A DNA stretch of 64,000 bases from Castellaniella sp. S9 (GCF_027257175.1 NZ_JAPFGD010000002.1:1-64000), one strand, 5' to 3'. Shown: positions 51,638 through 61,227, counted from the stretch's first letter. Notes: generated from the sequence alone by a model not told the origin. Numbers and translations: made by a program.

Positions 51638-53011
51638 CTATGCCCGCCCCGCCGACCGCTCACGCATGAAATCGATGAACTTCGGATGCGTGGCGTAGGC
51701 GATGTTCAGCCGCATGGCGGGGCGGTCGTTGACCCGCTCGGGAATGAACAGACGGCCGGGGGCGATGAAGATATTCCGCGCCGAGGCCTCCTCGACCAGC
51801 CTCGATTCATCGTCCCCGGGCTTGAGATAGACCCAGAGGTAGAAGCAGCCCGAAGGTTCGCAGAAGACCTCGAGGCCCAGGCCACGCACCGCCTGGAGGG
51901 CCTGGGCGGTGGTTTGCGACACCCGGGTGCGCAGCCTGCGCAGGTGTTTCAGGTACTGGCCCGAAGCGATGAAGCCGAACAGCATGCGCTCGGCGAGGTC
52001 CCCCGAGCTGACGACGGTCAGCATCTTGAGGTCGCACAGGGCGCTGGCCCGCGCCGGGTTGGCCGCCAGGTAGCCGACCCGCAGCCCCGCGGACAGGGTC
52101 TTGGAAAACGTGCCGACGTAGATGACGCGCTCGAGCTGGTCCAGGGCCGCCAGCCGCGGGGCGTTGGCGGGCAGGATGTCGGCGAGCGGATCGTCCTCGA
52201 CGATGTCGAAGCCGTGACGCGCCGCGGCCTGCAGCACGCGATGGCCGATCGGCAGGGTCAGCGAGCTGCCCGTCGGATTGTGGGCCAGCGACTGGGTGAA
52301 GAACAGTTTGGGCTTGTGCCGGGCGGCCTTGGCGTTCAGCTCGTCGACGTCCGGCCCATTGACCCGCCGGCGCACGCCGACGATGCGGATGCCGCCCAGG
52401 TGCAGCTTGGCGAACAGGGGGTAGTAGCCCGGGCTGTCGACCAGCACGGTGTCGCCGGGCTCGAGCAATTGGCGGGCGATCAGGTCCAGGGCGTGGTTTG
52501 CGCCCATGGTGGTCAGGACTTGTCCCGGCGTGGCCTCGATGCCGCGCTCGGTCAGGCTTTGGGCCAGGTACTCCCGCAGTTTGTCGAAGCCCCAGGGGTT
52601 GCCGTAGTCGTGCGCCTCGTTGTCCTCGTGGCGCAGGCCCGCGTCGGCGAGGGGCTTGAAGTCGGGACGGCCGACCCAGGCGCGCGGCGGGCGGCCCTCG
52701 CCGACCCGGACCTCGTAGCGGCGCACGAGCTGCTCGCGCAGCAGCGACACCGCATCCACCGCCTGCGCCACCGAGATGGCCTTGGGCAGCGGCTCGCGCC
52801 GGGCCTGCAGGGGCACGTAGTAGCCCGAGCCCATGCGGGCCTCGAGCTGGCCCATGGCCACCATCCGGTCATAGGCCTCGGCCACGGTGTTCTTGGACAT
52901 GCCCAGTTCCGCCGCGGCGGTGCGTATGGACCAGATCCTGGCGCCCGGGGGCCAGGTGCCCGCCGCGATGCCGGCGTGTATGTGCTGGATGACGGCATCG
53001 ATGCGGGTCAT
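51638..53011 (-). CDS. MocR-type regulator (GntR helix-turn-helix plus aminotransferase fold)
   Basis: The 457-residue protein has a GntR winged helix (IHAGIAAGTWPPGARIWSIR, then LGMSKNTVAEAYDRMVAMG) and a class I aminotransferase-like domain with the PLP Lys in YVGTFSKTLSAGLRVGYL and LDLIARQLLEPGDTVLVDSPGYYPLF. GGAGG lies four bases before the ATG at 53011; an ATG at 53035 is the alternative. It is divergent from the TRAP-mvaA operon, with direct repeats between them, and probably regulates it. Confidence 0.85.
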   Translation of the reverse strand: MTRIDAVIQHIHAGIAAGTWPPGARIWSIRTAAAELGMSKNTVAEAYDRMVAMGQLEARMGSGYYVPLQARREPLPKAISVAQAVDAVSLLREQLVRRYEVRVGEGRPPRAWVGRPDFKPLADAGLRHEDNEAHDYGNPWGFDKLREYLAQSLTERGIEATPGQVLTTMGANHALDLIARQLLEPGDTVLVDSPGYYPLFAKLHLGGIRIVGVRRRVNGPDVDELNAKAARHKPKLFFTQSLAHNPTGSSLTLPIGHRVLQAAARHGFDIVEDDPLADILPANAPRLAALDQLERVIYVGTFSKTLSAGLRVGYLAANPARASALCDLKMLTVVSSGDLAERMLFGFIASGQYLKHLRRLRTRVSQTTAQALQAVRGLGLEVFCEPSGCFYLWVYLKPGDDESRLVEEASARNIFIAPGRLFIPERVNDRPAMRLNIAYATHPKFIDFMRERSAGRA

Positions 53012-53074
53012 GAGGCCTCCGGTGTCAACCGTCATGGGTCAAAGAACAGGACGGTTTACTGGTTTTTATTGAAC

Positions 53075-53099
53075 TGTACCTTTTATTGTACCTGTTACC
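53075..53099. promoter_or_regulatory. Direct repeats between mocR and the TRAP-mvaA operon
   Basis: TGTACC at 53075-53080 is repeated at 53087-53092, 12 bases start to start, and TGTTACC follows at 53093-53099. MocR/GabR proteins typically bind direct repeats, so these are the best operator candidates in this 214-base divergent region. Confidence 0.45.
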
Positions 53100-53225
53100 C
53101 GCTTATGATCCTTGGGGTCCGGCCTGTGGTTTCACCGCCGGGCCGAAAACGACAAACGAGGGCGGGCGTGCGACGTCCGCCATCCGGATCCCGGCAGCGG
53201 GCTCCGGAGATCACTGGAGATGACA

Positions 53226-54269
53226 ATGAGTACAGTCAATCGGCGCTCTGCGCTCAAGGTTCTGGGCGGCGGCGCGCTGGCCGGCGCGGGGTTGGGGCTT
53301 GGCGGCGCGGCGCGTGCGCAGGACAAGGTCAAGTGGCGGATGCAGGCGCTCTGGGACGGCGGCACCACGCCGCAGAAATTCGAGGAAGTCTTCGTCAAGC
53401 GCGTGGCCGAGCTGACCGGCGGGCAGTTCGAGATCGAATTGTTCGCGGCGGGCCAACTGGTGCCGGCCAATCAGGCTTTCGACGCGGTGCGCGGCGGCGC
53501 CTTCCAGATGATGAAGACCTTCGACGGCTACGAGGCCGGCAAGATCCCGGGCTTTGCCTTCACCAGCACCATTCCCTTCGGCTTCACCGAATCCGACCAG
53601 TACGAGGCCTGGTTCTACGAACTGGGCGGCCTGGATCTCGCCCGCAAGGCCTACGCGCCCGCCGGCCTGTACTACATTGCGCCCACCGTGTATGGCCCCG
53701 AGCCCATCCATTCCAAGGTGCCCATCAAGACCATCGCCGACTTCAACGGCAAGAAAGGCCGCTTCGTCGGCCTGGCCTCGTCGGTGATGGCCGCCATGGG
53801 CGTCGCGGTCACCCCGCTGGCGACGGCCGAGGTCTATACGGCGCTGGACAAGGGCGTGATCGACCTGGCCGACCGCGGCGACCTGACCGCCAACCAGGAG
53901 GCCGGCCTGGGCGAGGTGGCCAAGCACATCGTCATGCCCGGCCCGCACCAGCCGACGACCGCCACCAGCTACGTGGCCAACCAGGCCGCGTACTCGGCGC
54001 TGCCCGAAACGCACAAGGCGGCTTTGGCCGCGGCGGCGCGCGAGGTGTCCATGGCCTTGCGCCAGCACATCCTCGTGGCCGACGGCAAGGCGATCGACGC
54101 CTTCAAGGCACAGGGGGTCGAGGTGGTCGCCCTGGATCCGGCCGATGTGGCGCAGGGCCGCAAAAAGGCGGTCGAAGTCTGGCGCCAGGCGACCAAGGGC
54201 GAGGCGCTGGCCACCCAGATCCTGGACAGCCAGATCGCCTTCATGGAAAAGCTCGGCCTGATCGCCTGA
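53226..54269 (+). CDS. dctP: TRAP transporter substrate-binding protein DctP with Tat-like signal
   Basis: GGAGA precedes the ATG at 53226. The 347-residue protein begins with a twin-arginine signal (NRRSALKVLGGGALAGAGLG, cleaved near ARA), then the DctP fold: WRMQALWDGGTTPQKFEEVF, GAFQMMKTFDGYEAGKIPGF and DLADRGDLTANQEAGLGEVAKH. The DctQ and DctM genes and a degradative HMG-CoA reductase follow, so mevalonate is the likely ligand (inferred from context). Confidence 0.85.
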   Translation: MSTVNRRSALKVLGGGALAGAGLGLGGAARAQDKVKWRMQALWDGGTTPQKFEEVFVKRVAELTGGQFEIELFAAGQLVPANQAFDAVRGGAFQMMKTFDGYEAGKIPGFAFTSTIPFGFTESDQYEAWFYELGGLDLARKAYAPAGLYYIAPTVYGPEPIHSKVPIKTIADFNGKKGRFVGLASSVMAAMGVAVTPLATAEVYTALDKGVIDLADRGDLTANQEAGLGEVAKHIVMPGPHQPTTATSYVANQAAYSALPETHKAALAAAAREVSMALRQHILVADGKAIDAFKAQGVEVVALDPADVAQGRKKAVEVWRQATKGEALATQILDSQIAFMEKLGLIA

Positions 54270-54346
54270 GACAGTCCCCGCATCCATGACCCGGGCGCGG
54301 CCCCCGCGGGGCCGCACCCTCGATCCCAGTCGTCGGGAATCCCGCC

Positions 54347-54856
54347 ATGCTGAACCTCGTTCGCGCATACGTACGGACCGTCACGGCCGTCAATAAATTC
54401 CTCTTCATCATCGCGGCCGCACTGATGGCGATCGTCGTGCCGGTCATGATGTTCGAGGTCATCAGCCGCTATGTCTTCCATGCGCCCACGGTCTGGGGCA
54501 TGGAGCTGGCCGTGCTGTTGTTCGGGCCCTATTTCCTGCTGGGCGGCCCCTACGTCCTGCACCTGGGCGGCCACGTGAACATGGATCTGTTCCGCAGCCG
54601 CATGTCCCCGCGCACCGGCCGCGCCGTGGACATCTTCAACCAGCTGGTCATCCTGTTCTTCTGCGCCGTGCTGCTGTATTACGCCGTGCCGCTCGCCATG
54701 CAGGCCATGGCCTATCGGGAAACCACTTTCTCGGCGTGGAACCCGCCGCTGTGGCCCTACAAGTTCGCGGTGCCCGCCTCCTTGCTGCTGCTGGGGCTGC
54801 AGAGTCTGGCCGAGCTGGCCGTGCTGTGCCTGGATGGCCAGAAGGAGCCGGCATGA
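54347..54856 (+). CDS. dctQ: TRAP transporter small permease DctQ
   Basis: The 169-residue protein has four helices and the DctQ features MFEVISRYVFHAPTVWGMELAVLLFGPYFLLGG and LHLGGHVNMDLF. Its stop overlaps the dctM start by four bases (ATGA). Confidence 0.9.
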   Translation: MLNLVRAYVRTVTAVNKFLFIIAAALMAIVVPVMMFEVISRYVFHAPTVWGMELAVLLFGPYFLLGGPYVLHLGGHVNMDLFRSRMSPRTGRAVDIFNQLVILFFCAVLLYYAVPLAMQAMAYRETTFSAWNPPLWPYKFAVPASLLLLGLQSLAELAVLCLDGQKEPA

Positions 54857-56160
54857 GCCCGAACATGATCCTGCTGCTGATGTTCGGCGGCCTGACCGCC
54901 CTGATGATGACGGGCTTGCCGATCGCCTTCGTCCTGGGCGGCCTGTCGCTGCTGCTCACCCTTACTCTGTGGAATCCGGATTCGATCGTGATCCTGGTGC
55001 TGCAGATCTTCGACACCATGCGCTCCGAGGCGCTGCTGGGCGTGCCGTTGTATATCCTGATGGCCGGCATCCTGCAGCGCTCGGGCGTGGTCGAGGACCT
55101 GTACAAGGCGATGGAGCTGTGGTTCGGCCGCCTGCGCGGCGGGCTGGCCATCGGCACGGTCGTCATCTGCGTGGTGATGGCGGCGATGACGGGGGTCGTG
55201 GGTGCCGCGGTGACCGCCATGGGCGTGCTGGCCATGCCCGAGATGCTGCGCCGCAAATACGATCCCTCGCTGGTCACCGGCACGATCTGCGCGGCCGGCA
55301 CGCTGGGCATCCTGATTCCGCCCTCGATCCTGACCATCATCTATGCGGTGACGGCCCAGGTGTCGATCGGCAAGATGCTGATCGCCGGCATCGTGCCGGG
55401 CATCCTCCTGGCATCGATCTACATTGCATATATCCTGTACGTGGCCTATTTCCAGCCCGGCAAGGTGCCGCCGGGTTCGGGCGAGCCCGTGCCCATGAGC
55501 CTGAAACTGCTCAGCCTGCGCGCCGTCGTGATCCCCGCCATCCTGATCGTCCTGATCCTGGGCTCGATCTTCTTCGGCGTTGCCACGCCCACCGAGGCGG
55601 CGGCCGTGGGCGTGGTGGGGGCGATCGGCGCCAGCGCCGTGCGCGGCAAGCTGCGCTGGCGCGGGCTGACCGAGGCGGGCTTCGAGACGCTGAAGGTGAC
55701 TTCGATGATCCTCTGGATCACCATCGGGGCCAAGGCCTACGTGGCGATCTTCACCGGCCTGGGCGGCGCCGACACCCTGATGAGCTTCATCCGCGGCCTG
55801 GACGTGAACACCTATGTGATCCTGGCGGCGATGATGCTGATCCTGATCTTCCTGGGCACGGCGCTGGACGAGATCGGCATCATCCTGCTGACCGTCCCGG
55901 TGTTCCTGCCCATCGTCAAAGCCCTCGGTTTCGATGAGATCTGGTTCGGCGTGCTCTATGCCATCACCATCCAGATCGGCTACATCAGCCCGCCGTTCGG
56001 CTACACACTGTTCTACATGAAGGGCACGCTGCCGCGCGGCATGGGCATGGGCGTGGTGTACCGGGGCACCCTGCCCTACATGGGCCTGCAGATCATCGCT
56101 CTGCTGATCTGCACGGCTTTCCCGGCCATGGTGACCTGGCTGCCCAGGCTGATGAGCTAG
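54853..56160 (+). CDS. dctM: TRAP transporter large permease DctM
   Basis: The 435-residue membrane protein carries the DctM segments LLGVPLYILMAGILQRSGVVEDLYKAM, AAGTLGILIPPSILTIIYAV, FLGTALDEIGIILLTVPVFLPIVKALGFD and QIGYISPPFGYTLFYMKG. It is closest in type to the larger 'DctM' permeases for keto and hydroxy acids. It completes the importer whose binding protein is encoded at 53226. Confidence 0.95.
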   Translation: MSPNMILLLMFGGLTALMMTGLPIAFVLGGLSLLLTLTLWNPDSIVILVLQIFDTMRSEALLGVPLYILMAGILQRSGVVEDLYKAMELWFGRLRGGLAIGTVVICVVMAAMTGVVGAAVTAMGVLAMPEMLRRKYDPSLVTGTICAAGTLGILIPPSILTIIYAVTAQVSIGKMLIAGIVPGILLASIYIAYILYVAYFQPGKVPPGSGEPVPMSLKLLSLRAVVIPAILIVLILGSIFFGVATPTEAAAVGVVGAIGASAVRGKLRWRGLTEAGFETLKVTSMILWITIGAKAYVAIFTGLGGADTLMSFIRGLDVNTYVILAAMMLILIFLGTALDEIGIILLTVPVFLPIVKALGFDEIWFGVLYAITIQIGYISPPFGYTLFYMKGTLPRGMGMGVVYRGTLPYMGLQIIALLICTAFPAMVTWLPRLMS

Positions 56161-56207
56161 GGCCTGTCAGCACTGTTCGGGCTCCAATTTTTCCGTTTGC
56201 CATAGAG

Positions 56208-57497
56208 GTGCATGTCGTGAGTACGAAAACATCGCGGATTTCCGGATTCCACAAACTGAGCGTCCCCGAGCGCGTGGACAAGGTCATGGCGTTCGCCGGC
56301 CTGGAGGACGATGGGCTGCGGGCGCAGTTCCTGGATACCGGCAATCTGCCGGTCGATCTGGCCGACCGCCTGATCGAGAATGCCGTGGGCACCATGAACA
56401 TCCCGGTCGGGGTGGCCACCAACCTGCTGATCGACGGCAAGGACTACCTGGTGCCGATGGCGACCGAGGAATCCTCGGTGGTGGCCGCGGTGTGCAACGC
56501 GGCGCGCCAATGCTATGAATCGGGCGGGTTCACGACCTCGATGTCGGGCACCTGCATGATCGCCCAGGTCCAGCTGGTCGACGTTCCCGACCCGGCCCAC
56601 GCGCGCCTGGCGATACTCGAGCGCATCGAGGAGATCCGCAGCCTGTGCGACGCCTGCGATCCCGTGCTGGTCAAGCTGGGCGGCGGGTTCCGCGATCTGG
56701 AGGTGCGGATCGTCGACTCGGCGCACGGCCCCATGGTGATCACGCACCTGATCGTCGACACGCGCGACGCGATGGGCGCCAACGCGGTCAACACCATGGC
56801 CGAAAAGCTCGCGCCCCACCTCGAGGGCTGGGCCGGCGGGCGCGTATACCTGCGCATCCTGTCCAACCTGGCGGACCGCCGCCTGGCGCGGGCGCGCTGC
56901 GTGTGGAAACTGGACGCCATCGGCGGCCCCGAGGTGCGTGACGGCATGGTGCGCGCCTACGAATTCGCGCTGATGGATCCCTATCGCGCCGCCACGCACA
57001 ACAAGGGCATCATGAACGGCGTGACCGCGGTGGTGATGGCCACCGGCAACGACACGCGGGCGGTCGAGGCCGGGGCGCACGCCTATGCGGCGCGCAAGGG
57101 CTGGTACAGCAGCCTGTCGCAGTGGGAGGTCACCGCCGATGGGGATCTGGCGGGGTCGCTCGAAATGCCCATGGCAGTCGGCCTGATCGGCGGCGCCACC
57201 AAGCTGCATCCCATGGCCCGGGCATCGCTGCGCATCATGGACATCCAGTCCGCGCAGCAACTCGCGCGCGTGATTGCGGCCGTGGGCCTGGCGCAGAATT
57301 TCTCGGCGCTGAAGGCGCTGGCCACCGAGGGCGTGCAAAAGGGGCACATGTCCCTGCACTCGCAAAACATCGCCCTGATGGCCGGCGCCGTCGGCGACGA
57401 GATCGGTCTCGTGGCCCGCCGCCTGGTGGAGCGGGGCACGGTGCGCATCGACGTGGCCGAGGAGGAACTGCACGCGTTGCGCGCACAGCAGAACTAG
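56208..57497 (+). CDS. mvaA: Hydroxymethylglutaryl-CoA reductase, class II (degradative)
   Basis: The 429-residue protein is full length for the class II enzyme. Active-site residues line up with those of Pseudomonas mevalonii: Glu87/Glu88 in ATEESS, Lys266 in THNKGIMNG, Asp282 in TGNDTRAVE and His380 in QKGHMSLH. DAMGAN near residue 186 is in the nucleotide-binding region. With a TRAP importer directly upstream it should oxidise imported mevalonate to HMG-CoA. An HMG-CoA lyase is not in the window. A GTG at 56217 is an alternative start. Confidence 0.9.
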   Translation: MHVVSTKTSRISGFHKLSVPERVDKVMAFAGLEDDGLRAQFLDTGNLPVDLADRLIENAVGTMNIPVGVATNLLIDGKDYLVPMATEESSVVAAVCNAARQCYESGGFTTSMSGTCMIAQVQLVDVPDPAHARLAILERIEEIRSLCDACDPVLVKLGGGFRDLEVRIVDSAHGPMVITHLIVDTRDAMGANAVNTMAEKLAPHLEGWAGGRVYLRILSNLADRRLARARCVWKLDAIGGPEVRDGMVRAYEFALMDPYRAATHNKGIMNGVTAVVMATGNDTRAVEAGAHAYAARKGWYSSLSQWEVTADGDLAGSLEMPMAVGLIGGATKLHPMARASLRIMDIQSAQQLARVIAAVGLAQNFSALKALATEGVQKGHMSLHSQNIALMAGAVGDEIGLVARRLVERGTVRIDVAEEELHALRAQQN

Positions 57498-57537
57498 CGC
57501 GCCGCGAACGGCAGAGACGCGGTGGGCGCGCGGCGTT

Positions 57538-58188
57538 TCAGGCCACGTCCTCCACGTCCTGGTAGGGTTCGAAACGGCCGGTCTGCGGATTGCGCATGAA
57601 CAGCAGGCCGGTCGCCACGCCGAAATATGCACCGTGGATGGTCAGGCTGCCCGCCTCGACGCGCTCGCGCACGGCGGGAAAGGTCATGAGGTTGTTCATG
57701 CTGTATTCGACCACGCCCCATTCCAGCCGCCGGATCCAGTCGGCGCGGTCCGCCCCTTCGGGGCCGACGCGGTCCATCACCGGGGCGATCTGCGACATCC
57801 ACTTGCCGATGAAGTCGCGTTGGGTCAAGGGGGCGGCATGGTTGGCGAAGGCCGCCACGCCACCGCAGCTGGCGTGCCCCAGCACGACGATGTGCTTGAC
57901 CTCGAGGGCGTTCACGCCGAATTCGATGGCGGCGCTGGTGCCGTGGAAGGTCTCGTGGGCCTCGTCCTCGCAAGGTGGCACCACGGCCGCGATGTTGCGG
58001 ACCACGAACATCTCGCCGGGTCCCGCGTCGAAGATCGTTTCCGGCGCGACCCTGGAGTCGCCGCAGCCGATGACCATGATCTCCGGATGCTGGCCTTGTT
58101 CGGCCAGGTCATGGTAGCGGGCGCGTTCAGTCTGCAGCCGATGGTGCAGGAAAGTGGTATAGCCATCGATCAGTCGTTGCGGAAACAC
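57538..58188 (-). CDS. can: Beta-class carbonic anhydrase
   Basis: The GTG at 58188 is preceded by AAGGGG five bases away and gives a 216-residue protein starting FPQRLIDGYTTFLHHRL, the usual family start; a longer ATG frame adds 34 unlikely residues. Zinc ligands and the Asp/Arg dyad are visible in VIGCGDSRVAPE and in VLGHASCGG. It interconverts CO2 and bicarbonate in the cytoplasm. It is convergent with mvaA. Confidence 0.9.
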   Translation of the reverse strand: MFPQRLIDGYTTFLHHRLQTERARYHDLAEQGQHPEIMVIGCGDSRVAPETIFDAGPGEMFVVRNIAAVVPPCEDEAHETFHGTSAAIEFGVNALEVKHIVVLGHASCGGVAAFANHAAPLTQRDFIGKWMSQIAPVMDRVGPEGADRADWIRRLEWGVVEYSMNNLMTFPAVRERVEAGSLTIHGAYFGVATGLLFMRNPQTGRFEPYQDVEDVA

Positions 58189-58246
58189 GGGCACCCCTTT
58201 TTGAAGTTGTCTGGTGAGGCATTTTACTCCTGCCGGAATCAGGGTC

Positions 58247-59413
58247 TCAGGACGGATCCTTTGGCGTGAGCCGCAGCAGGCCGCCGTCACTGCCGTCCTC
58301 GATGACCCAGATCGCCCCGTCGGCGGCCACCGCCACGTCGCGGATGCGCGCGCCCAGCGACCAGCGGCCGACTTGCCGGGCGCTGCCGCCGTCCACCTCG
58401 ACGCGCACGAGGCCCGTGGACACCAGGCCGCCGATGAGGGCGGATCCCTGCCACCCGGGGAACAGATCGCCCCGGTAAAAGGCCAGTCCGGCCGGCGCGA
58501 TCACCGGCGTCCAATAGAGGACCGGCGCGCGGAATTCCGGGCGGGTGTCGTGGTCTGGAATAGGCAGGCCGATGTAGTGCCTGCCATTGGACACCAGGGG
58601 CCAGCCGTAGTTCTGGCCGGGCTCGATGAGGTTCAGCTCGTCGCCGCCGCGCGGTCCCATTTCATGCTCCCAGAGCCTGCCGTCGGGCGCGAAGGCCAGG
58701 CCGTAGGGATTGCGATGGCCGGTCGTCCAGGTCAGCGCGCGGACACCGCCGGCGCCGGCCATGGGGTTGTCCGCGGGGACCGAACCGTCGAGGCGCATGC
58801 GCAGGATCTTGCCTCGGGCCTGGTCGGGATCCTGTGCGGTGTCCGAATCCTGGCGCTCGCCGACCGTCAGGAACAGATGTCGTCCGTCGGGGGCAAAGGC
58901 GATCTGGGCGCCGGGATGGCCTCGGCCGCCCGGGGGTTCCTGGCGCCACAGGATCTGCGGATCGCGCAGCTGCGCGGCTGTGCCGGAGTCCTCGAGGCGC
59001 GCCCGGGCCAGCGTGAGGGCGCCGCCGTCGGGCGCGGGCGCGACGTAGGTGAAGTAGACGAGCGCATCGCGCGCGAAATCCGGCGAGATCGCGACGTCGT
59101 GCAGGCCGGTCTGGCCGCGCGCGTGGACCTCGGGCACGCCCGAGACGGACCGGACCGCGCCGTCCTGCGTGGCGATGTGCAGGCGCCCCGCCTTTTCCGT
59201 GACCAGCATGCGGCCGTCGGGCAGGAAGGCGATGGCCCAGGGTCCGTCGAAGGCGGCGACGCGCTGGACGGCGAACGGCGTGTGGGGATCGGCGGGCAGG
59301 TCGCCGGCGTTGACCGCGGCGCCGGCGGGCGGCGCCGGCAGCGCCAGCACGATCGCCGCGGCCAGCGAGGCCAGGGCGGCGAGGCGACGGTGACGGAGGG
59401 CCGGGGCGTTCAT
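58247..59413 (-). CDS. PQQ-dependent sugar dehydrogenase (YliI/Asd type)
   Basis: The 388-residue protein has a signal peptide (LAALASLAAAIVLALPAPPAGA) and the six-bladed propeller of soluble aldose dehydrogenases: VQRVAAFDGPWAIAFLPDGRMLVTEKAGRL, LHDVAISPDFARDALVYFTYV, HRNPYGLAFAPDGRLWEHEMGPRGGDELNLIEPGQNYGWP. It oxidises aldoses in the periplasm with PQQ. No PQQ synthesis genes are in the window. Confidence 0.9.
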   Translation of the reverse strand: MNAPALRHRRLAALASLAAAIVLALPAPPAGAAVNAGDLPADPHTPFAVQRVAAFDGPWAIAFLPDGRMLVTEKAGRLHIATQDGAVRSVSGVPEVHARGQTGLHDVAISPDFARDALVYFTYVAPAPDGGALTLARARLEDSGTAAQLRDPQILWRQEPPGGRGHPGAQIAFAPDGRHLFLTVGERQDSDTAQDPDQARGKILRMRLDGSVPADNPMAGAGGVRALTWTTGHRNPYGLAFAPDGRLWEHEMGPRGGDELNLIEPGQNYGWPLVSNGRHYIGLPIPDHDTRPEFRAPVLYWTPVIAPAGLAFYRGDLFPGWQGSALIGGLVSTGLVRVEVDGGSARQVGRWSLGARIRDVAVAADGAIWVIEDGSDGGLLRLTPKDPS

Positions 59414-59434
59414 GGCATTCGGTCCGGTGTCGGC

Positions 59435-59917
59435 CTAGTCGCGGAAATTCTGGTATTGCAGCGGCAGGTCCACGTCGGCCTTGCGCAGCAGGGCGATGGC
59501 CTGCTGCAGGTCGTCGCGTTTCTTGCCGCTGACGCGCAGTTTGTCGCCGTTGATCTGGGTCTCGACCTTGAGCTTGGCCTGCTTGACCGCGGCGATCAGT
59601 TTTTTCGCCGTCGATTGCTCGATGCCTTGGCGGATCGTGATTTTCTGGCGGGCGCCGCCCAGGTTTTCAAGGGGATCGGCGACCTCCATGCAGCGCACGT
59701 CGATGCCGCGCGCCGACAGCCGGCCGCGCAGGATGTCGAGCATCTGCCGCAGCTGGAAGGCGCTGGGCGCCGATTGCGTGACCAGGAATCCGTCGAGCTC
59801 GAACTTGGCGTCCGTGCCCTTGAAGTCGAAGCGGGTCGCCAGTTCGCGGTTGGCCTGGTCGACCGCGTTGCCGAGTTCGTGCTTGTCGACCTCCGACACC
59901 ACGTCGAAGCTGGGCAT
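59435..59917 (-). CDS. YajQ-family nucleotide (cyclic di-GMP) binding protein
   Basis: The 160-residue protein matches YajQ along its whole length: MPSFDVVSEVDKHELGNAVDQ, RFDFKGTDAKFEL, CMEVADPLENLGGARQKITIRQGI and GDKLRVSGKKRDDLQQAIALLR. Family members bind c-di-GMP and act through a transcription factor in some bacteria. Start at 59917; longer frames are inside the NnrS gene. Confidence 0.95.
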   Translation of the reverse strand: MPSFDVVSEVDKHELGNAVDQANRELATRFDFKGTDAKFELDGFLVTQSAPSAFQLRQMLDILRGRLSARGIDVRCMEVADPLENLGGARQKITIRQGIEQSTAKKLIAAVKQAKLKVETQINGDKLRVSGKKRDDLQQAIALLRKADVDLPLQYQNFRD

Positions 59918-59970
59918 GCCTGCCTCCTGCAAAAGAGTGGGGGAAACCTTATTTTGCCTGATCGGGCGGC

Positions 59971-61227
59971 TCAAGGCACGTCGCAGCCAGAGGCGGCGTC
60001 CTCCTGCAGGGGTTCGGCGCAGCCGGCCTGGCCGTCGGTGCGCGGGCCGACCAGGGTGGGGCCGGCATGCCACAGGTACAGGGCGAAGGCGGCCGACCAG
60101 ACCAGGCCCGAGAGGCCGAGCAAAGGCCAGGCCCAGGCGCCTGCCGCGCCGACCCCCGATGCGGCGCGCAACACCGCGGCGAGCACCAGGGCGATGGCCG
60201 CGATCGGCGCCCAGGGGCGGCGGTCCAGCCACAGGCCGGCATGGATGCGTCCGGCGATGCACATGATGGCCAGCGTGGTCAGGGCCATGGCGCCGGCCAT
60301 CAGCAGGTGCCGGCCGGCCGATGCCGTGATGGGCAGGCCCAGCCCGGACAGGCCCATGGCGGCGTAGCCCAGGCCGATCAGCCAGTAGCCGCCATAGAGC
60401 ATCAGCGGCCAGCGGCGAAACAGCGGCCGGCCCACGTGCCAGTCGTTGAGCAGGTTGAACATCGCGGCCGCCGCCGCGAGCGCCGTCCACGCGGCGACCA
60501 GGCCGGGGCCGGCGAGGAATTCCACGGCGCTGGCCGCGCCGATGCAGAACACCGCGAGCGTGCGGCGTGGCGGCCGGGCGAGGTAACCCACCTCGCCCGG
60601 CGGCGGCTCGCCGGGGCGGCCGGCCTCGATGTGGCCGTTGACCACGTTCATCGACACGCGGCTGCCGGCCATGACAATCAGGATCATGAAGGCGCCGACC
60701 GCCGCCCGCAGCCAGGCCAGGGCGTCGCCGTCGACGGCGACCGAGGCATAGAAGCCCGCCTGCAGCAGGATGAGCGCCGCCAGGGTGTAGGCAAAGCCGA
60801 GGTGGCGGCGCTGGGGGTCGCGCCACAGCGGCGGGGCCAGCTGCGCCAGGAGGACGCCCGCCAGTCCCAGGTCGCAGGCGGCCGCCGGCCACAGACCGAG
60901 GGCGGCCGGCCAGGCGGCGGAGGCCGCATAGGCCAGGCGCCCGCCCAGCCACAGCAGCACCAGGCCGCGCAGCGCCTGCGGCCCGATGGCCGGACTGCGC
61001 GTGAATTCGGGTACCGCGGTCAACAGGAAGCCCGCCACCGCGGCCATGCCGAGGCCGTAGATCAGTTCGTGCGCGTGCCAGGCGACGATGCCGCCGGCGG
61101 GCTGCCAGCCGGGCACGGCACCCATGAGCACCAGCAGCCAGGCGGGCACCAGCAGGATGCCGCTGACCGCCACCAGCACGAAGAACGGCCGGAAGCCGCA
61201 CATGAAGACCGGATGGCTGGCCCTCAT
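59971..61227 (-). CDS. nnrS: NnrS-family haem/copper membrane protein
   Basis: The 418-residue protein has about twelve hydrophobic helices and the NnrS features FMCGFRPFFVLVAVSGILL, WHAHELIYGLGMAAVAGFLLTAVPEFTRS and WHVGRPLFRRWPLML. NnrS is linked to nitric oxide stress and denitrification. The ATG at 61227 overlaps the ABC ATPase stop (ATGA); an ATG at 61236 is the alternative. It is the last gene of the ABC operon. Confidence 0.9.
   Translation of the reverse strand: MRASHPVFMCGFRPFFVLVAVSGILLVPAWLLVLMGAVPGWQPAGGIVAWHAHELIYGLGMAAVAGFLLTAVPEFTRSPAIGPQALRGLVLLWLGGRLAYAASAAWPAALGLWPAAACDLGLAGVLLAQLAPPLWRDPQRRHLGFAYTLAALILLQAGFYASVAVDGDALAWLRAAVGAFMILIVMAGSRVSMNVVNGHIEAGRPGEPPPGEVGYLARPPRRTLAVFCIGAASAVEFLAGPGLVAAWTALAAAAAMFNLLNDWHVGRPLFRRWPLMLYGGYWLIGLGYAAMGLSGLGLPITASAGRHLLMAGAMALTTLAIMCIAGRIHAGLWLDRRPWAPIAAIALVLAAVLRAASGVGAAGAWAWPLLGLSGLVWSAAFALYLWHAGPTLVGPRTDGQAGCAEPLQEDAASGCDVP

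Noticed and set aside
51335-54289. A 984-codon open frame on the plus strand
   Set aside because: It crosses the antisense of the OPT and MocR genes and an out-of-frame reading of dctP. Its Arg/Gly/His-rich composition shows no domain, as expected for a GC-rich shadow frame.
56161-56200. A second copy of the inverted-repeat element after dctM, suggested by GGCCTGT
   Set aside because: Only seven bases match the start of the 28-bp repeat, and nothing further follows.
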